Positions 31,373 through 39,683 of a stretch of DNA of 43,666 nt are shown one piece after another. Numbering within the stretch: position 1 is the first letter of the stretch; each line of letters opens with the position of its first letter. A program made the position numbers and the translations under genes. This DNA comes from DASCNA01 sp036011305. Its GTDB lineage: Bacteria > Verrucomicrobiota > Lentisphaeria > Victivallales > GWF2-38-69. The stretch lies in contig DASCNA010000097.1 of NCBI GenBank assembly GCA_036011305.1, positions 1 to 43,666 on the forward strand, in the 5' to 3' direction. Under the pieces are notes generated by a model that searched no databases, was not told the DNA's origin, and saw nothing but the letters and a program-made list of their open reading frames with translations.

Positions 31373-32275
31373 GTGAATAAACAGGGCAGGGAATACACTA
31401 CTCGAGCAGCACTCAAGAAAATGATTGCAGATTTCACTAATCGTAAAGATGGGTTTTTCTGCATGAAAAATGAAACTATCGCAAAACGATTAACCAAAAC
31501 ATCAAAGACAGTAGCTAATTCAATTTCTATGCTTAAAGCAGATAATGAAATTGAAGTTCTTTATATTGGCCAAACCAGATATTTAAAGTTATCCGGAAAG
31601 AAAAAAGAAAACCTGGAAGAAGTTAAAAAATTTTACTCTACATCGGGAACTGAATCAGGATGTCAAAAAGGAACTAAATGGGGAACTCCTTATAAAGAGT
31701 ATAATAAAATAAATAAACCTAACGGTTCTTCTAATAACAATAACAAATCAGTAGATCCAGTAAATTTAGAACTAGTAAAAGAGTTAGAAAATCAATTAAC
31801 AGATTTCAGAGGATCTATAGAACATTATGTTTGTTCTGTGTCTAATGATAACTTATTAAAAGAAACAATGAAGCAATATAAGAAAAAGAAGAATAACAAT
31901 ATAAAATCACCTACAGCATTATTTAAACACATGGTATCTGAACAGGTTCAGTTAATAGCAGAAACTGCTGCACTTAAACAACTAGCTAAAGAAAAAGAAG
32001 TTCTTAGACAGAAAAAGGTTGATAATGAGCGTAAAGAATTTCAAGAAGCAGTAAAAAAGAATGAACTGGAATTAAATAGTTGGTTTGATGATTATTTAAA
32101 TGGTACCAGTAAAAAAGTTCAAATTAATGACCTTAAAAGTTTTGTTGATTCAAATAATTTTATATATCTAAGTGTGAAAGAAAAAGAAAAGCTTCTAAGG
32201 GAACTCAATGAAATCTCTAGGCTGGATTCTCATAATAAAATATTATTTAAATTCTTTATTACTCAAAATGAATAA
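31373..32275 (+). CDS. HTH/RepA-like plasmid protein, 300 aa
   Basis: Residues 10-75 form a winged helix (TTRAALKKMIADF, CMKNETIAKRLTKTSKTVAN, SMLKADNEIEVLYIG) like the N-terminal domain of plasmid helper and replication proteins. A Ser/Asn linker follows, then a long coiled coil at about 185-235 and a short helical end. I chose GTG 31373 because AGGAG is 7 nt upstream; the ATG at 31367 is only one base from it. A dyad-rich non-coding stretch lies upstream. It may be a second replication protein or an accessory regulator. No catalytic motif is visible. Confidence 0.6.
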   Translation: MNKQGREYTTRAALKKMIADFTNRKDGFFCMKNETIAKRLTKTSKTVANSISMLKADNEIEVLYIGQTRYLKLSGKKKENLEEVKKFYSTSGTESGCQKGTKWGTPYKEYNKINKPNGSSNNNNKSVDPVNLELVKELENQLTDFRGSIEHYVCSVSNDNLLKETMKQYKKKKNNNIKSPTALFKHMVSEQVQLIAETAALKQLAKEKEVLRQKKVDNERKEFQEAVKKNELELNSWFDDYLNGTSKKVQINDLKSFVDSNNFIYLSVKEKEKLLRELNEISRLDSHNKILFKFFITQNE

Positions 32276-32427
32276 TAAGGGGAGGGTGAATGTTTTAAAA
32301 AGTATACATTAAAAAAGATTTAAAACTTTATTAGTTTAATTGTTTGTAAAAGTCATGTTTTAGATATATAAATATTTATAAACAGAAGAGTACATTTACA
32401 AATATAAATTTACTATGAGTATTAAAA

Positions 32428-33174
32428 ATGAATTTTGAAAAAGTTGATAAATTAAAAGAAAAGCTTGATAAATATAGACCACTATCTCCAGATATTGTAA
32501 AAAACTTGCACGAGGAACTTGTTTTAAAATGGACTTATAACTCTAATGCCATTGAAGGAAATACTTTAACTTTAAAAGAAACCAAAGTAGCTTTAGAAGG
32601 AATAACAATAGGTGGGAAAACTATTCGTGAGCATTTTGAAGCTATAAATCATAAGCAAGCAATTTTATTTATAGAAGATTTAGTTAATAGAAAAGAATCA
32701 TTAACTGAATGGAATATAAAATTAATACACCAGTTGATTTTAAAAAATATTGATGATAAAAGTGCAGGTGCATATAGAAACATTAACGTGACTATATCTG
32801 GAGCAAAACATATGCCTCCTGAATTTATTCATCTTCATGAAGAAATGCAACATTTTATAAACTGGTATAAAAACGAAGGAAAAGAGCTTCATCCAGTTGA
32901 ACGAGCTGTAAGAGTTCATGTAGATTTTGTTAAAATTCATCCTTTTGTAGATGGCAATGGAAGAACTTCAAGACTTCTTATGAATTTTGAATTAATGAAA
33001 GATGGATTTCCTGCATTAATAATACCTGTTAAAAAAAGGCTTGAATACTATGAAACACTAGATCTGGCCCATACAAAAAATAACTATAATCCATTTTTAG
33101 AAATGATATTAGAACTTGTTGAATCAAGTTTTAATCCATATTGGTTTGCTTTAGGAATTAAAAATGAGAAATAA
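32428..33174 (+). CDS. Fic-domain protein (class II, inhibitory helix included)
   Basis: This 248-residue protein carries the Fic active motif HPFVDGNGR at 171-179 (H171, N177, R179). The N-terminal inhibitory motif SNAIEGN (S39-N45, with E43) marks a class II Fic whose autoinhibitory helix sits in the same chain. Such enzymes transfer AMP or a related group to target proteins. A short wHTH-like C-terminus, often seen in class II proteins, is largely absent. Its last 11 bases overlap the resolvase start. It may act as a toxin, a regulator or a secreted effector; the intact inhibitory helix argues for tight self-control. Confidence 0.85.
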   Translation: MNFEKVDKLKEKLDKYRPLSPDIVKNLHEELVLKWTYNSNAIEGNTLTLKETKVALEGITIGGKTIREHFEAINHKQAILFIEDLVNRKESLTEWNIKLIHQLILKNIDDKSAGAYRNINVTISGAKHMPPEFIHLHEEMQHFINWYKNEGKELHPVERAVRVHVDFVKIHPFVDGNGRTSRLLMNFELMKDGFPALIIPVKKRLEYYETLDLAHTKNNYNPFLEMILELVESSFNPYWFALGIKNEK

Positions 33175-33808
33175 AATATTTGGCTATATAAGAGTTTCTT
33201 CAAAAGATCAATGTATTGATAGACAGCTAGATTCCATTAAATCTATTATAGATGATGAGAGAAATATCTTTATAGATAAAATTTCAGGTAAAAACTTTGA
33301 TAGGCCAGAATATGTTACCCTTAAAAGGATTATTCGAGAAGGGGATACCTTGATTATCAAAGAACTTGATCGTTTCGGAAGAAACTCAGAACAAATAAAA
33401 AAAGAATGGCAATGGTTTTGTGAACGTAATATTGGTATAAAGGTATTAGATATGCCTATTCTTAATACTGCAGAAAAAAAAGAGGATATACAAAAATTAA
33501 TTTCAAATATTGTTTTAGAGGTACTTAGCTATACAGCAGAGAAAGAAAGAAAAGATATTAAAAAAACTCAGCGTGAAGGTATTGAACAGGCAAAAAATAA
33601 AGGTATTAGATTCGGTCGTCCTCCAGTAAAGAAACCTGATGAATTTGCTAAATATTTCAAATTGTTGGATGATTACAAAATAACAGCCACTCAAATGATG
33701 ACAGATTTGAATTTAAAACCTAACTCTTTCTATAAATTATTAAAAAGTCATTTAGGTTCTTCACAATATAAAATATGGAAAAAAAATAGAAGACATTATA
33801 AAAAATAA
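33164..33808 (+). CDS. Serine resolvase/invertase (Tn3/Pin family)
   Basis: The protein has 214 residues. The N-terminal catalytic domain has the nucleophile S12 in GYIRVSSKDQ and the conserved ELDRFGRN segment. A C-terminal region (GIRFGRPP, then TATQMMTDLNLKPNSFYKLL) is the helix-turn-helix that binds res half-sites. Length is slightly above the usual 185-205 owing to a basic tail (YKIWKKNRRHYKK). On plasmids these enzymes resolve dimers. No obvious res site was found beside it. It overlaps the Fic gene by 11 nt, so the two are co-transcribed. Confidence 0.9.
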   Translation: MRNKIFGYIRVSSKDQCIDRQLDSIKSIIDDERNIFIDKISGKNFDRPEYVTLKRIIREGDTLIIKELDRFGRNSEQIKKEWQWFCERNIGIKVLDMPILNTAEKKEDIQKLISNIVLEVLSYTAEKERKDIKKTQREGIEQAKNKGIRFGRPPVKKPDEFAKYFKLLDDYKITATQMMTDLNLKPNSFYKLLKSHLGSSQYKIWKKNRRHYKK

Positions 33809-33852
33809 TTATTTATTATATAAGACTTTGTAGAGACACTATTAAAGAAAAT

Positions 33853-34302
33853 ATGAATTGGACAGTATTAAAAAAATTAGAAGAAATTTATAAAACAGGT
33901 GAAACAAAAAAGAGTTCAAGCTTGTTGAAAGATCCACAAGTAAATAACCTAATTAAATGTACCAAAGAACTAATAGAGTTACGTATACTTGTCGTTAAAG
34001 GAAAAGATTACGATCAATATTATGAACGATTTCATAAAGCTAATTTCATTAAATATAGCGATTTTCTTAGAAATAATGGGTTATTAACTCCTCAGTGTAA
34101 AATAAAAGAGTGTGATCTTAATATTTTAATTGATATAAAGAATAAAATTAATGATGGAGAAATACCTTCAGTTAAGGATGGATTAATTTTTAACAATGAA
34201 AATATGGCTGATATATCTAATATGTTTTTCAAGGATGACAAATATCTATATAAAAATAAATCATTATCAGAATACGTAAAAAAACTTTTAAGAAATAACT
34301 AG
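33853..34302 (+). CDS. Protein of unknown function, 149 aa
   Basis: I do not recognise this protein. It is soluble, rich in Lys, Asn and Ile, with mostly helical content (ELIELRILVVKGKDYDQYYE, then CDLNILIDIKNKIND). It starts 44 bp after the resolvase and is followed 13 bp later by another small gene in the same direction. There is no signal peptide or HTH. It is probably a plasmid backbone gene of the same operon. Confidence 0.5.
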   Translation: MNWTVLKKLEEIYKTGETKKSSSLLKDPQVNNLIKCTKELIELRILVVKGKDYDQYYERFHKANFIKYSDFLRNNGLLTPQCKIKECDLNILIDIKNKINDGEIPSVKDGLIFNNENMADISNMFFKDDKYLYKNKSLSEYVKKLLRNN

Positions 34303-34315
34303 TTTAAGGTTATAT

Positions 34316-34519
34316 ATGAATTCAGCAAGATGGACCGGTCATAATATAAAATTGATCAGTAAATTTACAAACAATATGGTCGTAATCAGAAAAAATGATT
34401 ACGGATACAATTTGTATCTCAATACAGTAAATGGTTTCAGAGTAATAGCTAAAGGTGAATGGATTTCGAAAACTAAATCAGGTGAATTTGAAATAAATAA
34501 TACTAGTTTAAAGAAATGA
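34316..34519 (+). CDS. Small beta-rich protein of unknown function, 67 aa
   Basis: The protein starts MNSARWTGHNIKLISKFTNN and consists of short strands separated by turns (VVIRKNDYGYNLYLNTVNG, then VIAKGEWISKTK). It follows the 149-residue gene by 13 bp. A weak ribosome site (AAGG) is present. Coding status is likely from spacing and direction. No family recognised. Confidence 0.45.
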   Translation: MNSARWTGHNIKLISKFTNNMVVIRKNDYGYNLYLNTVNGFRVIAKGEWISKTKSGEFEINNTSLKK

Positions 34520-34676
34520 TTATTTTTGTTAGTTCTAGAAAATAATTTATATACTTAGTCCTCAAAATGGATGTAGTTGTTAGGGAAATAAACTTATAAA
34601 CATATAATTAATAAAATTACAGAGAAACTATCAACTTGATCCCAAAAAGGGTTTAAGTATAAATAATATAATAATT

Positions 34677-35447
34677 ATGAACACTATACCATCACTTGTT
34701 GTTAATAAAATTCTCACGTCTAGTTTACATGATAGTGCAGCCAGGGTTTTTTTATACTTATACAGTAATTCATCGGAGAATGATAGATCTATTAAAATTT
34801 CTAACGGCGATTTATCATATAATTTAAATATGAACATTAAAACTATACTTAGATCATTGGCTCAACTTAGAGACTGTAATTATATAAATGTATCAGGTAG
34901 GACAAGTAATAGAGTTATAAAATGCCAGGATCCAGTATTAAATAGCAATGAAATAAAAAATCCTATCAAAATAAAATCAGATAAAAATGTTATTGTAGAA
35001 CAATTCAATAAAATAGATATACAAAAGCTTAAGTCTGATAAGTGGTTTTCTGACTATATGGTAATTACAGAAGTAGATACAAGGAAAACAGATTTATACT
35101 TTTATATAAGAAAAAATGATATTAAAATATGTGAGGTTAGACATAAAAAAATATTTAATGCTTCTGATCCGTTACTAATACCTGACTTGGATAGAACTCA
35201 TTTTGTACAGTTTATCACTGACCGAAGACAAAAAGATGTTGAAGAAGCAGCTATAGATAAAAGGGTAGGGGAATATGATAAAGCTCATAGAAACCTATTT
35301 CAAAAAGATCTTAGAGGGTTCTTTCTATCAAATGAACACAGGAATAATTTTGCCGAGTATATTAATTGTAACTATAATAAACTATCCAAATATTCACATG
35401 ATTTTCAGAAAACTTTTTTGTGCTGGATAGAACCAGAACTTTTTTAA
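34677..35447 (+). CDS. Winged-helix plasmid protein, 256 aa
   Basis: The N-terminal 80 residues make a winged helix (AARVFLYLYSNSSENDRS, SNGDLSYNLNMNIKTILRSL, QLRDCNYINVSG). This is the style of plasmid replication or helper proteins such as the gene at 31373, although the two are not closely similar. The C-terminal 160 residues are charged and contain a YxDKAHRNLFQKDLRG segment; no enzyme motif is seen. It ends 18 bp before umuD in the same direction, so it may be co-transcribed with it. Confidence 0.55.
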   Translation: MNTIPSLVVNKILTSSLHDSAARVFLYLYSNSSENDRSIKISNGDLSYNLNMNIKTILRSLAQLRDCNYINVSGRTSNRVIKCQDPVLNSNEIKNPIKIKSDKNVIVEQFNKIDIQKLKSDKWFSDYMVITEVDTRKTDLYFYIRKNDIKICEVRHKKIFNASDPLLIPDLDRTHFVQFITDRRQKDVEEAAIDKRVGEYDKAHRNLFQKDLRGFFLSNEHRNNFAEYINCNYNKLSKYSHDFQKTFLCWIEPELF

Positions 35448-35465
35448 TAAAGGAGAGAGCATAAA

Positions 35466-35969
35466 ATGGTAAGAGAAGTTAAAAGAGTAAGTATTTATAA
35501 TATAGATAAAATAGCAAATGAAATGGATATGCGATACGATAATGATACACTAACATTTTTTTCTCAATCAGTTACTTTTACAGAAACAAAAGTACCTTTG
35601 GTGACAGAAAGTGTCGCTGCAGGTTTTCCGTCACCTGCAGAAAACTATATTGAAGACACACTAGATCTAAATAAACATTTGATAAAAAACCCTCCTGCCA
35701 CATTTTTAGTTAGAGTAGATGGTGATTCAATGATTAATGCCGGAATTAAGCCTGGAGACATGATAATTGTAGATCGATCAATTGAAGCCAAAAATAATGA
35801 TATTATTGTAGCTATAATAGATGGACAATTTACGCTTAAAACATTAAAACGGGAAAATGGATCTATTTCATTGTCACCTGAAAATCCTAAATATAAAGTA
35901 ATTAATATTACTGAAGAAATGGAATTTGAGGTTTGGGGAAAAGTGGTTAGCTTTATTCACAAATTTTAA
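35466..35969 (+). CDS. umuD: UmuD-like S24 protease (error-prone repair cofactor)
   Basis: Ser88 (DGDSM) and Lys125 (FTLKTLKRE) are spaced 37 residues apart, exactly as S60 and K97 in E. coli UmuD. The cleavage site Ala52-Gly53 lies in the hallmark VAAGFPSPAENYIE. With 167 residues it is about 28 longer than E. coli UmuD, all in the N-terminal arm before the cleavage site. RecA-stimulated self-cleavage would yield UmuD', the partner of UmuC in polymerase V. The partner gene lies 0.8 kb downstream and is not in a simple umuDC operon. I saw no convincing LexA box in front. Confidence 0.85.
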   Translation: MVREVKRVSIYNIDKIANEMDMRYDNDTLTFFSQSVTFTETKVPLVTESVAAGFPSPAENYIEDTLDLNKHLIKNPPATFLVRVDGDSMINAGIKPGDMIIVDRSIEAKNNDIIVAIIDGQFTLKTLKRENGSISLSPENPKYKVINITEEMEFEVWGKVVSFIHKF

Positions 35970-36136
35970 TTTTCTATAAACTATTCTTTATATAATTATT
36001 TTGTTAATAAGTAATTGATAACTATTTCATTCATAAAGTTACAATTTTTTTTTAATGTTTTTTATCTTTTAGACTTTCTGTATAACTTCAGATAGTTATA
36101 AATATTTTGACTCATTCTGACCTGTTTTTTAAGTTA

Positions 36137-36142
36137 TTGACA
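36137..36142 (+). promoter_or_regulatory. Possible -35 box upstream of the 36218 gene
   Basis: TTGACA at 36137-36142 is a perfect -35 consensus, but the -10 region downstream (near TTTAGA or TTAGAA) is poor. A strong AAAAGGAG ribosome site follows just before the ATG at 36218. The 247-bp gap after umuD otherwise holds only A/T-rich sequence. Confidence 0.3.
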
Positions 36143-36217
36143 CCTTTTTTATAGATAATTTAGAACTAAATTATTAATAGAAATACTTATGATAAAATAA
36201 TAAAAAGGAGATTATAA

Positions 36218-36475
36218 ATGAAAGATCTGAATACAAAAGTTCTTAAAAATGCTTATAGTGTCCTGGACGAATATCGAAAAGAAAATGAAGGAATGATTTT
36301 TAACATTTCTTCATTAATGAGATACTGTATTGAAAATGATATAAGAGCAGCAATGAAAAATAGAAAAATGAAAGATTTTCAGATAGATTCTATCTTTGAT
36401 GCTCTAAACCTTAATATATGCTTCAAAGTAGATAGGTTAGCTGGAGAGGTACGATTTAACCTTAAATATAAATAA
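36218..36475 (+). CDS. Small protein of unknown function, 85 aa
   Basis: This short helical protein starts MKDLNTKVLKNAYSVLDEYR and ends in beta strands (LNICFKVDRLAGEVRFNLKY). AAAAGGAGA stands 8 nt before the ATG, the best ribosome site in this part of the window. No family is recognised. It lies between umuD and umuC but is separated from both by gaps and a minus-strand gene. Confidence 0.5.
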   Translation: MKDLNTKVLKNAYSVLDEYRKENEGMIFNISSLMRYCIENDIRAAMKNRKMKDFQIDSIFDALNLNICFKVDRLAGEVRFNLKYK

Positions 36476-36510
36476 TAAAATCATCATTATGTAGTGATAT
36501 TTAAAGATTA

Positions 36511-36702
36511 CTATTTGATAGGTAATGGTTCAATATAATAACCTTTAGTAGAGGTATTCATTTTTTTTAAAGTTTTCTTTGAATATTTAGTATAACCTCT
36601 AGCTGTTCTAACCTTCCAGAAATTTGAGCTTTCATCAGTAACAGTGGACACAAACCTATGAGTACCCATACTGATAACATGTACTTTATCGCCAATTTTC
36701 AT
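36511..36702 (-). CDS. Small SH3-like protein, 63 aa
   Basis: The protein starts MKIGDKVHVISMGTHRFVST and continues with strands (FWKVRTARGYTKYSKKTLKK), suggesting a small beta-barrel of the SH3/KOW kind. ATG 36702 has AAGGGGG 9 nt upstream; an in-frame ATG at 36729 would add nine residues but contains that ribosome site. It is transcribed against its neighbours. A nucleic-acid-binding role is possible but not shown. Confidence 0.5.
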   Translation of the reverse strand: MKIGDKVHVISMGTHRFVSTVTDESSNFWKVRTARGYTKYSKKTLKKMNTSTKGYYIEPLPIK

Positions 36703-36804
36703 TAATAATTCCCCCTTGTAGCTTTTCATAATTTAAACAGTTAATATTATTGTAATATAAATAAATAGTCAAATACCATTGTTGTTTTAATTACTTAAAT
36801 AATT

Positions 36805-38064
36805 ATGAAATATATAGCCTTAGTTGATTGTGATTCATACTTTTGTAGTTGCGAAAGAATTTTTGCACCTGATTTAAATAAAAAACCAACCATTGTGCTC
36901 TCAAATAATGATGGAGCTTGTATTGCATTAACACCTGAAGCTAAAGCGCTTGGAATTAAAATGTGTGATCCGTATTATCAAATAAAAAGTTTGATAAAGA
37001 AACATAATATTGCCGTCTTTTCATCTAACTATGAGTTGTATGGTGATATTTCTAAAAGAATTTTTATGGTACTGAAGGAATTTACACCAAAAATTGAAAA
37101 CTATAGTATTGACGAGTCCTTTCTTGAAATGAACGATATAAATAAGCCTATAGATCAAACATGCCAAGATATTGTATACAGGTGCAAGCAATGGGTTGGT
37201 ATACCGGTAAAAGTGGGCTGTGCTAAAACGCTCACATTAACAAAGGTTGCTGCAGAATTGGTAAAAAAACAAAAAATAATATCTAAATATAAAATTCTCT
37301 TAGATCCAGAAGAAATAAAAGAAGTACTATACAATTTTCCCATTAATGATATTTGGGGAATTGGTAGACAACTCACAAAAAAGCTAAACAGTAGGGGAGT
37401 TAAAACTGCAGCAAATTTTTTAAGACTAGATGATGATTATATTAGAAAATATTTTAGTATTAATTTGTTAAGAACCAAGTGGGAGCTTCAGGGAAGACCT
37501 AGTCTTGATATGGAACTAGTACCACAAACCAGAAAAAATCACTGTCACTCAAGAACATTTGGCCAAACTGTTTCTAAAAAAAAGGATCTGAAGGAATCAA
37601 TAGTTTCTTACACATCTACTGCTGCAGCAAATATAAGAGGTATGAAACTTAAAGCTCAATCTATTTCTGTGCATATAAGAACTAATTTTTTTAACAAAAA
37701 CTTACCTCAATATTCTAATTCAATAACAATTGCTTTGCCTTATCAAGCCAATGATACAATGACTTTAGTTAAGTATGCCCTGGAGGGATTCGAACGAATA
37801 TTTAAAGAAGGATATTTATATAAAAAATCTTCAATCCTTCTAAATGAACTTGTTGATGAAGTTACTGATCAACCGAATTTTTTTGAAAAGTCAGATCCTG
37901 GCAACGATCGATTATCGAAAGTTATGGATAAAATAAATAACCAATTTGGAAAAGGTTCAATACAATTAGCATCTACTGGTATACGAAAACAAAAGTGGCA
38001 GTTGCAACGTAATTTAATATCTAAGAGATATACTACTAGATTTGATGAATTATTTAAAATTTGA
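36805..38064 (+). CDS. umuC: UmuC-like Y-family DNA polymerase (Pol V catalytic subunit)
   Basis: This 419-residue protein matches UmuC in length (422 in E. coli). Catalytic residues D8 and D10 (LVDCDSYF) and D103, E104 (SIDESFLEM) are present. The helix-hairpin-helix segment NDIWGIGRQLTKKL, the little finger and the C-terminal end that binds the clamp are intact in outline. It makes the error-prone polymerase V with UmuD'. Plasmid-borne copies raise mutagenesis and damage tolerance. The gene is 0.8 kb from umuD. Its 3' end overlaps a convergent small gene by 15 bp. Confidence 0.9.
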   Translation: MKYIALVDCDSYFCSCERIFAPDLNKKPTIVLSNNDGACIALTPEAKALGIKMCDPYYQIKSLIKKHNIAVFSSNYELYGDISKRIFMVLKEFTPKIENYSIDESFLEMNDINKPIDQTCQDIVYRCKQWVGIPVKVGCAKTLTLTKVAAELVKKQKIISKYKILLDPEEIKEVLYNFPINDIWGIGRQLTKKLNSRGVKTAANFLRLDDDYIRKYFSINLLRTKWELQGRPSLDMELVPQTRKNHCHSRTFGQTVSKKKDLKESIVSYTSTAAANIRGMKLKAQSISVHIRTNFFNKNLPQYSNSITIALPYQANDTMTLVKYALEGFERIFKEGYLYKKSSILLNELVDEVTDQPNFFEKSDPGNDRLSKVMDKINNQFGKGSIQLASTGIRKQKWQLQRNLISKRYTTRFDELFKI

Positions 38065-38196
38065 ACTTGGCGAAGCTATCATATTATTTTTGTGATAATG
38101 TGGTATAAGCTTTGTTTTATATAGTTCAATCATATGTAAATGCTTCTTGTACGAATTTAGGTAAACTTCTCTTTTCTCTTCATGATTGATATTCAT
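38050..38196 (-). CDS. Small conserved protein, 48 aa, paralogue of the gene at 17885
   Basis: The frame reads MNINHEEKREVYLNSYKKHL and continues HMIELYKTKL, matching the gene at 17885 at 24 of 30 N-terminal positions; the remaining 18 residues are unrelated. AGAGG lies about 10 nt upstream of the ATG. The gene lies 35 bp downstream of an intact RsbW-like HATPase gene, the same arrangement as at 18 kb. Conservation of protein sequence and of gene order argues that both are real genes. Function unknown. Confidence 0.7.
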   Translation of the reverse strand: MNINHEEKREVYLNSYKKHLHMIELYKTKLIPHYHKNNMIASPSSNFK

Positions 38197-38231
38197 AAAT
38201 TATTGCCTCTTTCTGTTATTTTCAATATTTC

Positions 38232-38792
38232 TTATATTAGTGCTGCATTAAATAGTGTTGAATCTATATCGAATGGAAGCGTTTCATTAAATATATCGAA
38301 AATGGTACATTCAGTAAAATTTCTGATTTTTTTTATTTCATTCCTGGGAGTGTTTTTCATCAAACCTGTAGCTTTTATAGGATTTTTTTCTGCATTGATA
38401 GTGATTTGAAGAATATTATGTCCTCCTACTCTATGATAACTGATATTTGTTGAAATATTTTTAACAATATGAATTCCAAGCCCTCCAGTGTCTCTTTTAG
38501 ATAATTCTTCAGTTATGTTAACGTCTTTTTCAGATGTGGGATCAAAATATTTACCGTAATCTTCAATATTGATAAGTATTTCATCTTCAGAAAAACTAAT
38601 TACTGTATTTATGTCACCTTGGTTGGCTGAATACTTCAGGATATTTGTAATAATTTCTTCAATTACTAGAATAGTTTTAAGAACTGTTGATGAATCATAA
38701 TTGAAGGCTAAAAGGTCGTTTCTAATAACGTCAAAATTCACTTCAGTGACTTTTGTGTGTTTTCTTACTTTATAACATTTTTCAATATTCAT
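38232..38792 (-). CDS. RsbW-like HATPase (anti-sigma/serine-kinase type)
   Basis: This 186-residue protein is a stand-alone Bergerat-fold ATPase: N box EEIITNILKYS near residue 47, G1 box DYGKYFDP near residue 81, G2 region GGLGIHIVKNIS near residue 108. That size and order are those of RsbW/SpoIIAB-like anti-sigma factors and related PP2C-controlled kinases. A C-terminal extension (KNPIKATGLMKNTPRN) is longer than usual. No sigma factor, STAS partner or PP2C gene is visible here, so its target must be elsewhere. Start ATG 38792 with AAGGAGG 11 nt upstream. It is the intact paralogue of the gene broken at 18183-18946. Confidence 0.8.
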   Translation of the reverse strand: MNIEKCYKVRKHTKVTEVNFDVIRNDLLAFNYDSSTVLKTILVIEEIITNILKYSANQGDINTVISFSEDEILINIEDYGKYFDPTSEKDVNITEELSKRDTGGLGIHIVKNISTNISYHRVGGHNILQITINAEKNPIKATGLMKNTPRNEIKKIRNFTECTIFDIFNETLPFDIDSTLFNAALI

Positions 38793-39034
38793 TTATTCCA
38801 TAACCTCCTTATTGATGTGATGATTGATTTGAAAATAAATATTAATTCATATTATTGAATTGAAATTAGTAACTATTGCCTTTATTTGAGTTACTTATAT
38901 TATTTAAAAAGAGTTAATAAACAAACCTATATCGTTGTCAAAAAAGGTTATTTTTTTAAAATAAATTTGTTATTAATTATGGAAAATGATAAATTATTGT
39001 CATTATAAAAAATAAATGAATAATTCTAAAAATT

Positions 39035-39673
39035 ATGACAAATATAAGCGATAACTTTCAGAAACTTATATCAATTAAAGGAACTACAATTCCTAAGATT
39101 TCAGAAGAGCTAAAAATACCTTTCTCAAATTTATATAGGTTAGCAAATCAAGAACCTATTAGACCAAGAAAAAAACAGTTAAAAAAACTTGCTTATTACT
39201 TTGATATAACTTATGAACAATTTATTGGTGTCAATGAAATTGAATGGGGAAGCTTAGATGGTTGGCTAGATATTTTATTAATGAATACTAATCCGATTCC
39301 TATATGTTTATGGAAGTTGGATAATGATAACCTAATTTATGATGAAAAAAATAGAAATATAGTAGTGCCTACATGTAATTCTACTGTTAATTCTTTTGCT
39401 TTAGAAATAACCTCAAATCAATATGAAATATTTCCTTCAAATACAAAAATAATCTGTGAGCCTAATATTTCCGCTGAACATTCTTCTATTGTCATAGTTA
39501 AAAATAAAAATGATGATAAATTGTATCTCAGAAAGTATTTAAATGATCCACGAGGAGATTTTTTAAAACTTTTAGATAAAAATTTTACAGACTTCAAAAC
39601 ATATAAAATGGAATCAAGCAGTAAAATTTTTGCTGTTGTCATTCACTTTCAATGTAATCTAAAACAAGTCTAA
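39035..39673 (+). CDS. XRE/S24-like regulator, peptidase residues lost
   Basis: The 212-residue protein shares layout with the repressor at 21557: an N-terminal HTH (TTIPKISEELKIPFSNLYRL) followed by KKLAYYFDITYEQFIGVNEIEW, then an S24-like domain. Here the nucleophile serine is replaced by asparagine (N128) and the lysine by arginine (R166), so it cannot cleave itself. It probably acts as a plain repressor or sensor. It is 11 bp upstream of an MFS transporter gene, forming a two-gene operon, and is divergent from the HATPase cassette. No copy of the 17-bp operator of the other repressor is seen upstream; an AGTAAC/GTTACT dyad lies around 38870-38890. Confidence 0.75.
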   Translation: MTNISDNFQKLISIKGTTIPKISEELKIPFSNLYRLANQEPIRPRKKQLKKLAYYFDITYEQFIGVNEIEWGSLDGWLDILLMNTNPIPICLWKLDNDNLIYDEKNRNIVVPTCNSTVNSFALEITSNQYEIFPSNTKIICEPNISAEHSSIVIVKNKNDDKLYLRKYLNDPRGDFLKLLDKNFTDFKTYKMESSSKIFAVVIHFQCNLKQV

Positions 39674-39683
39674 ACTTTGTACT

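Noticed and set aside
35970..36217. LexA/SOS box near umuD or the following gene
   Set aside because: No CTGT-N8-ACAG-like palindrome was found near umuD or in this gap.
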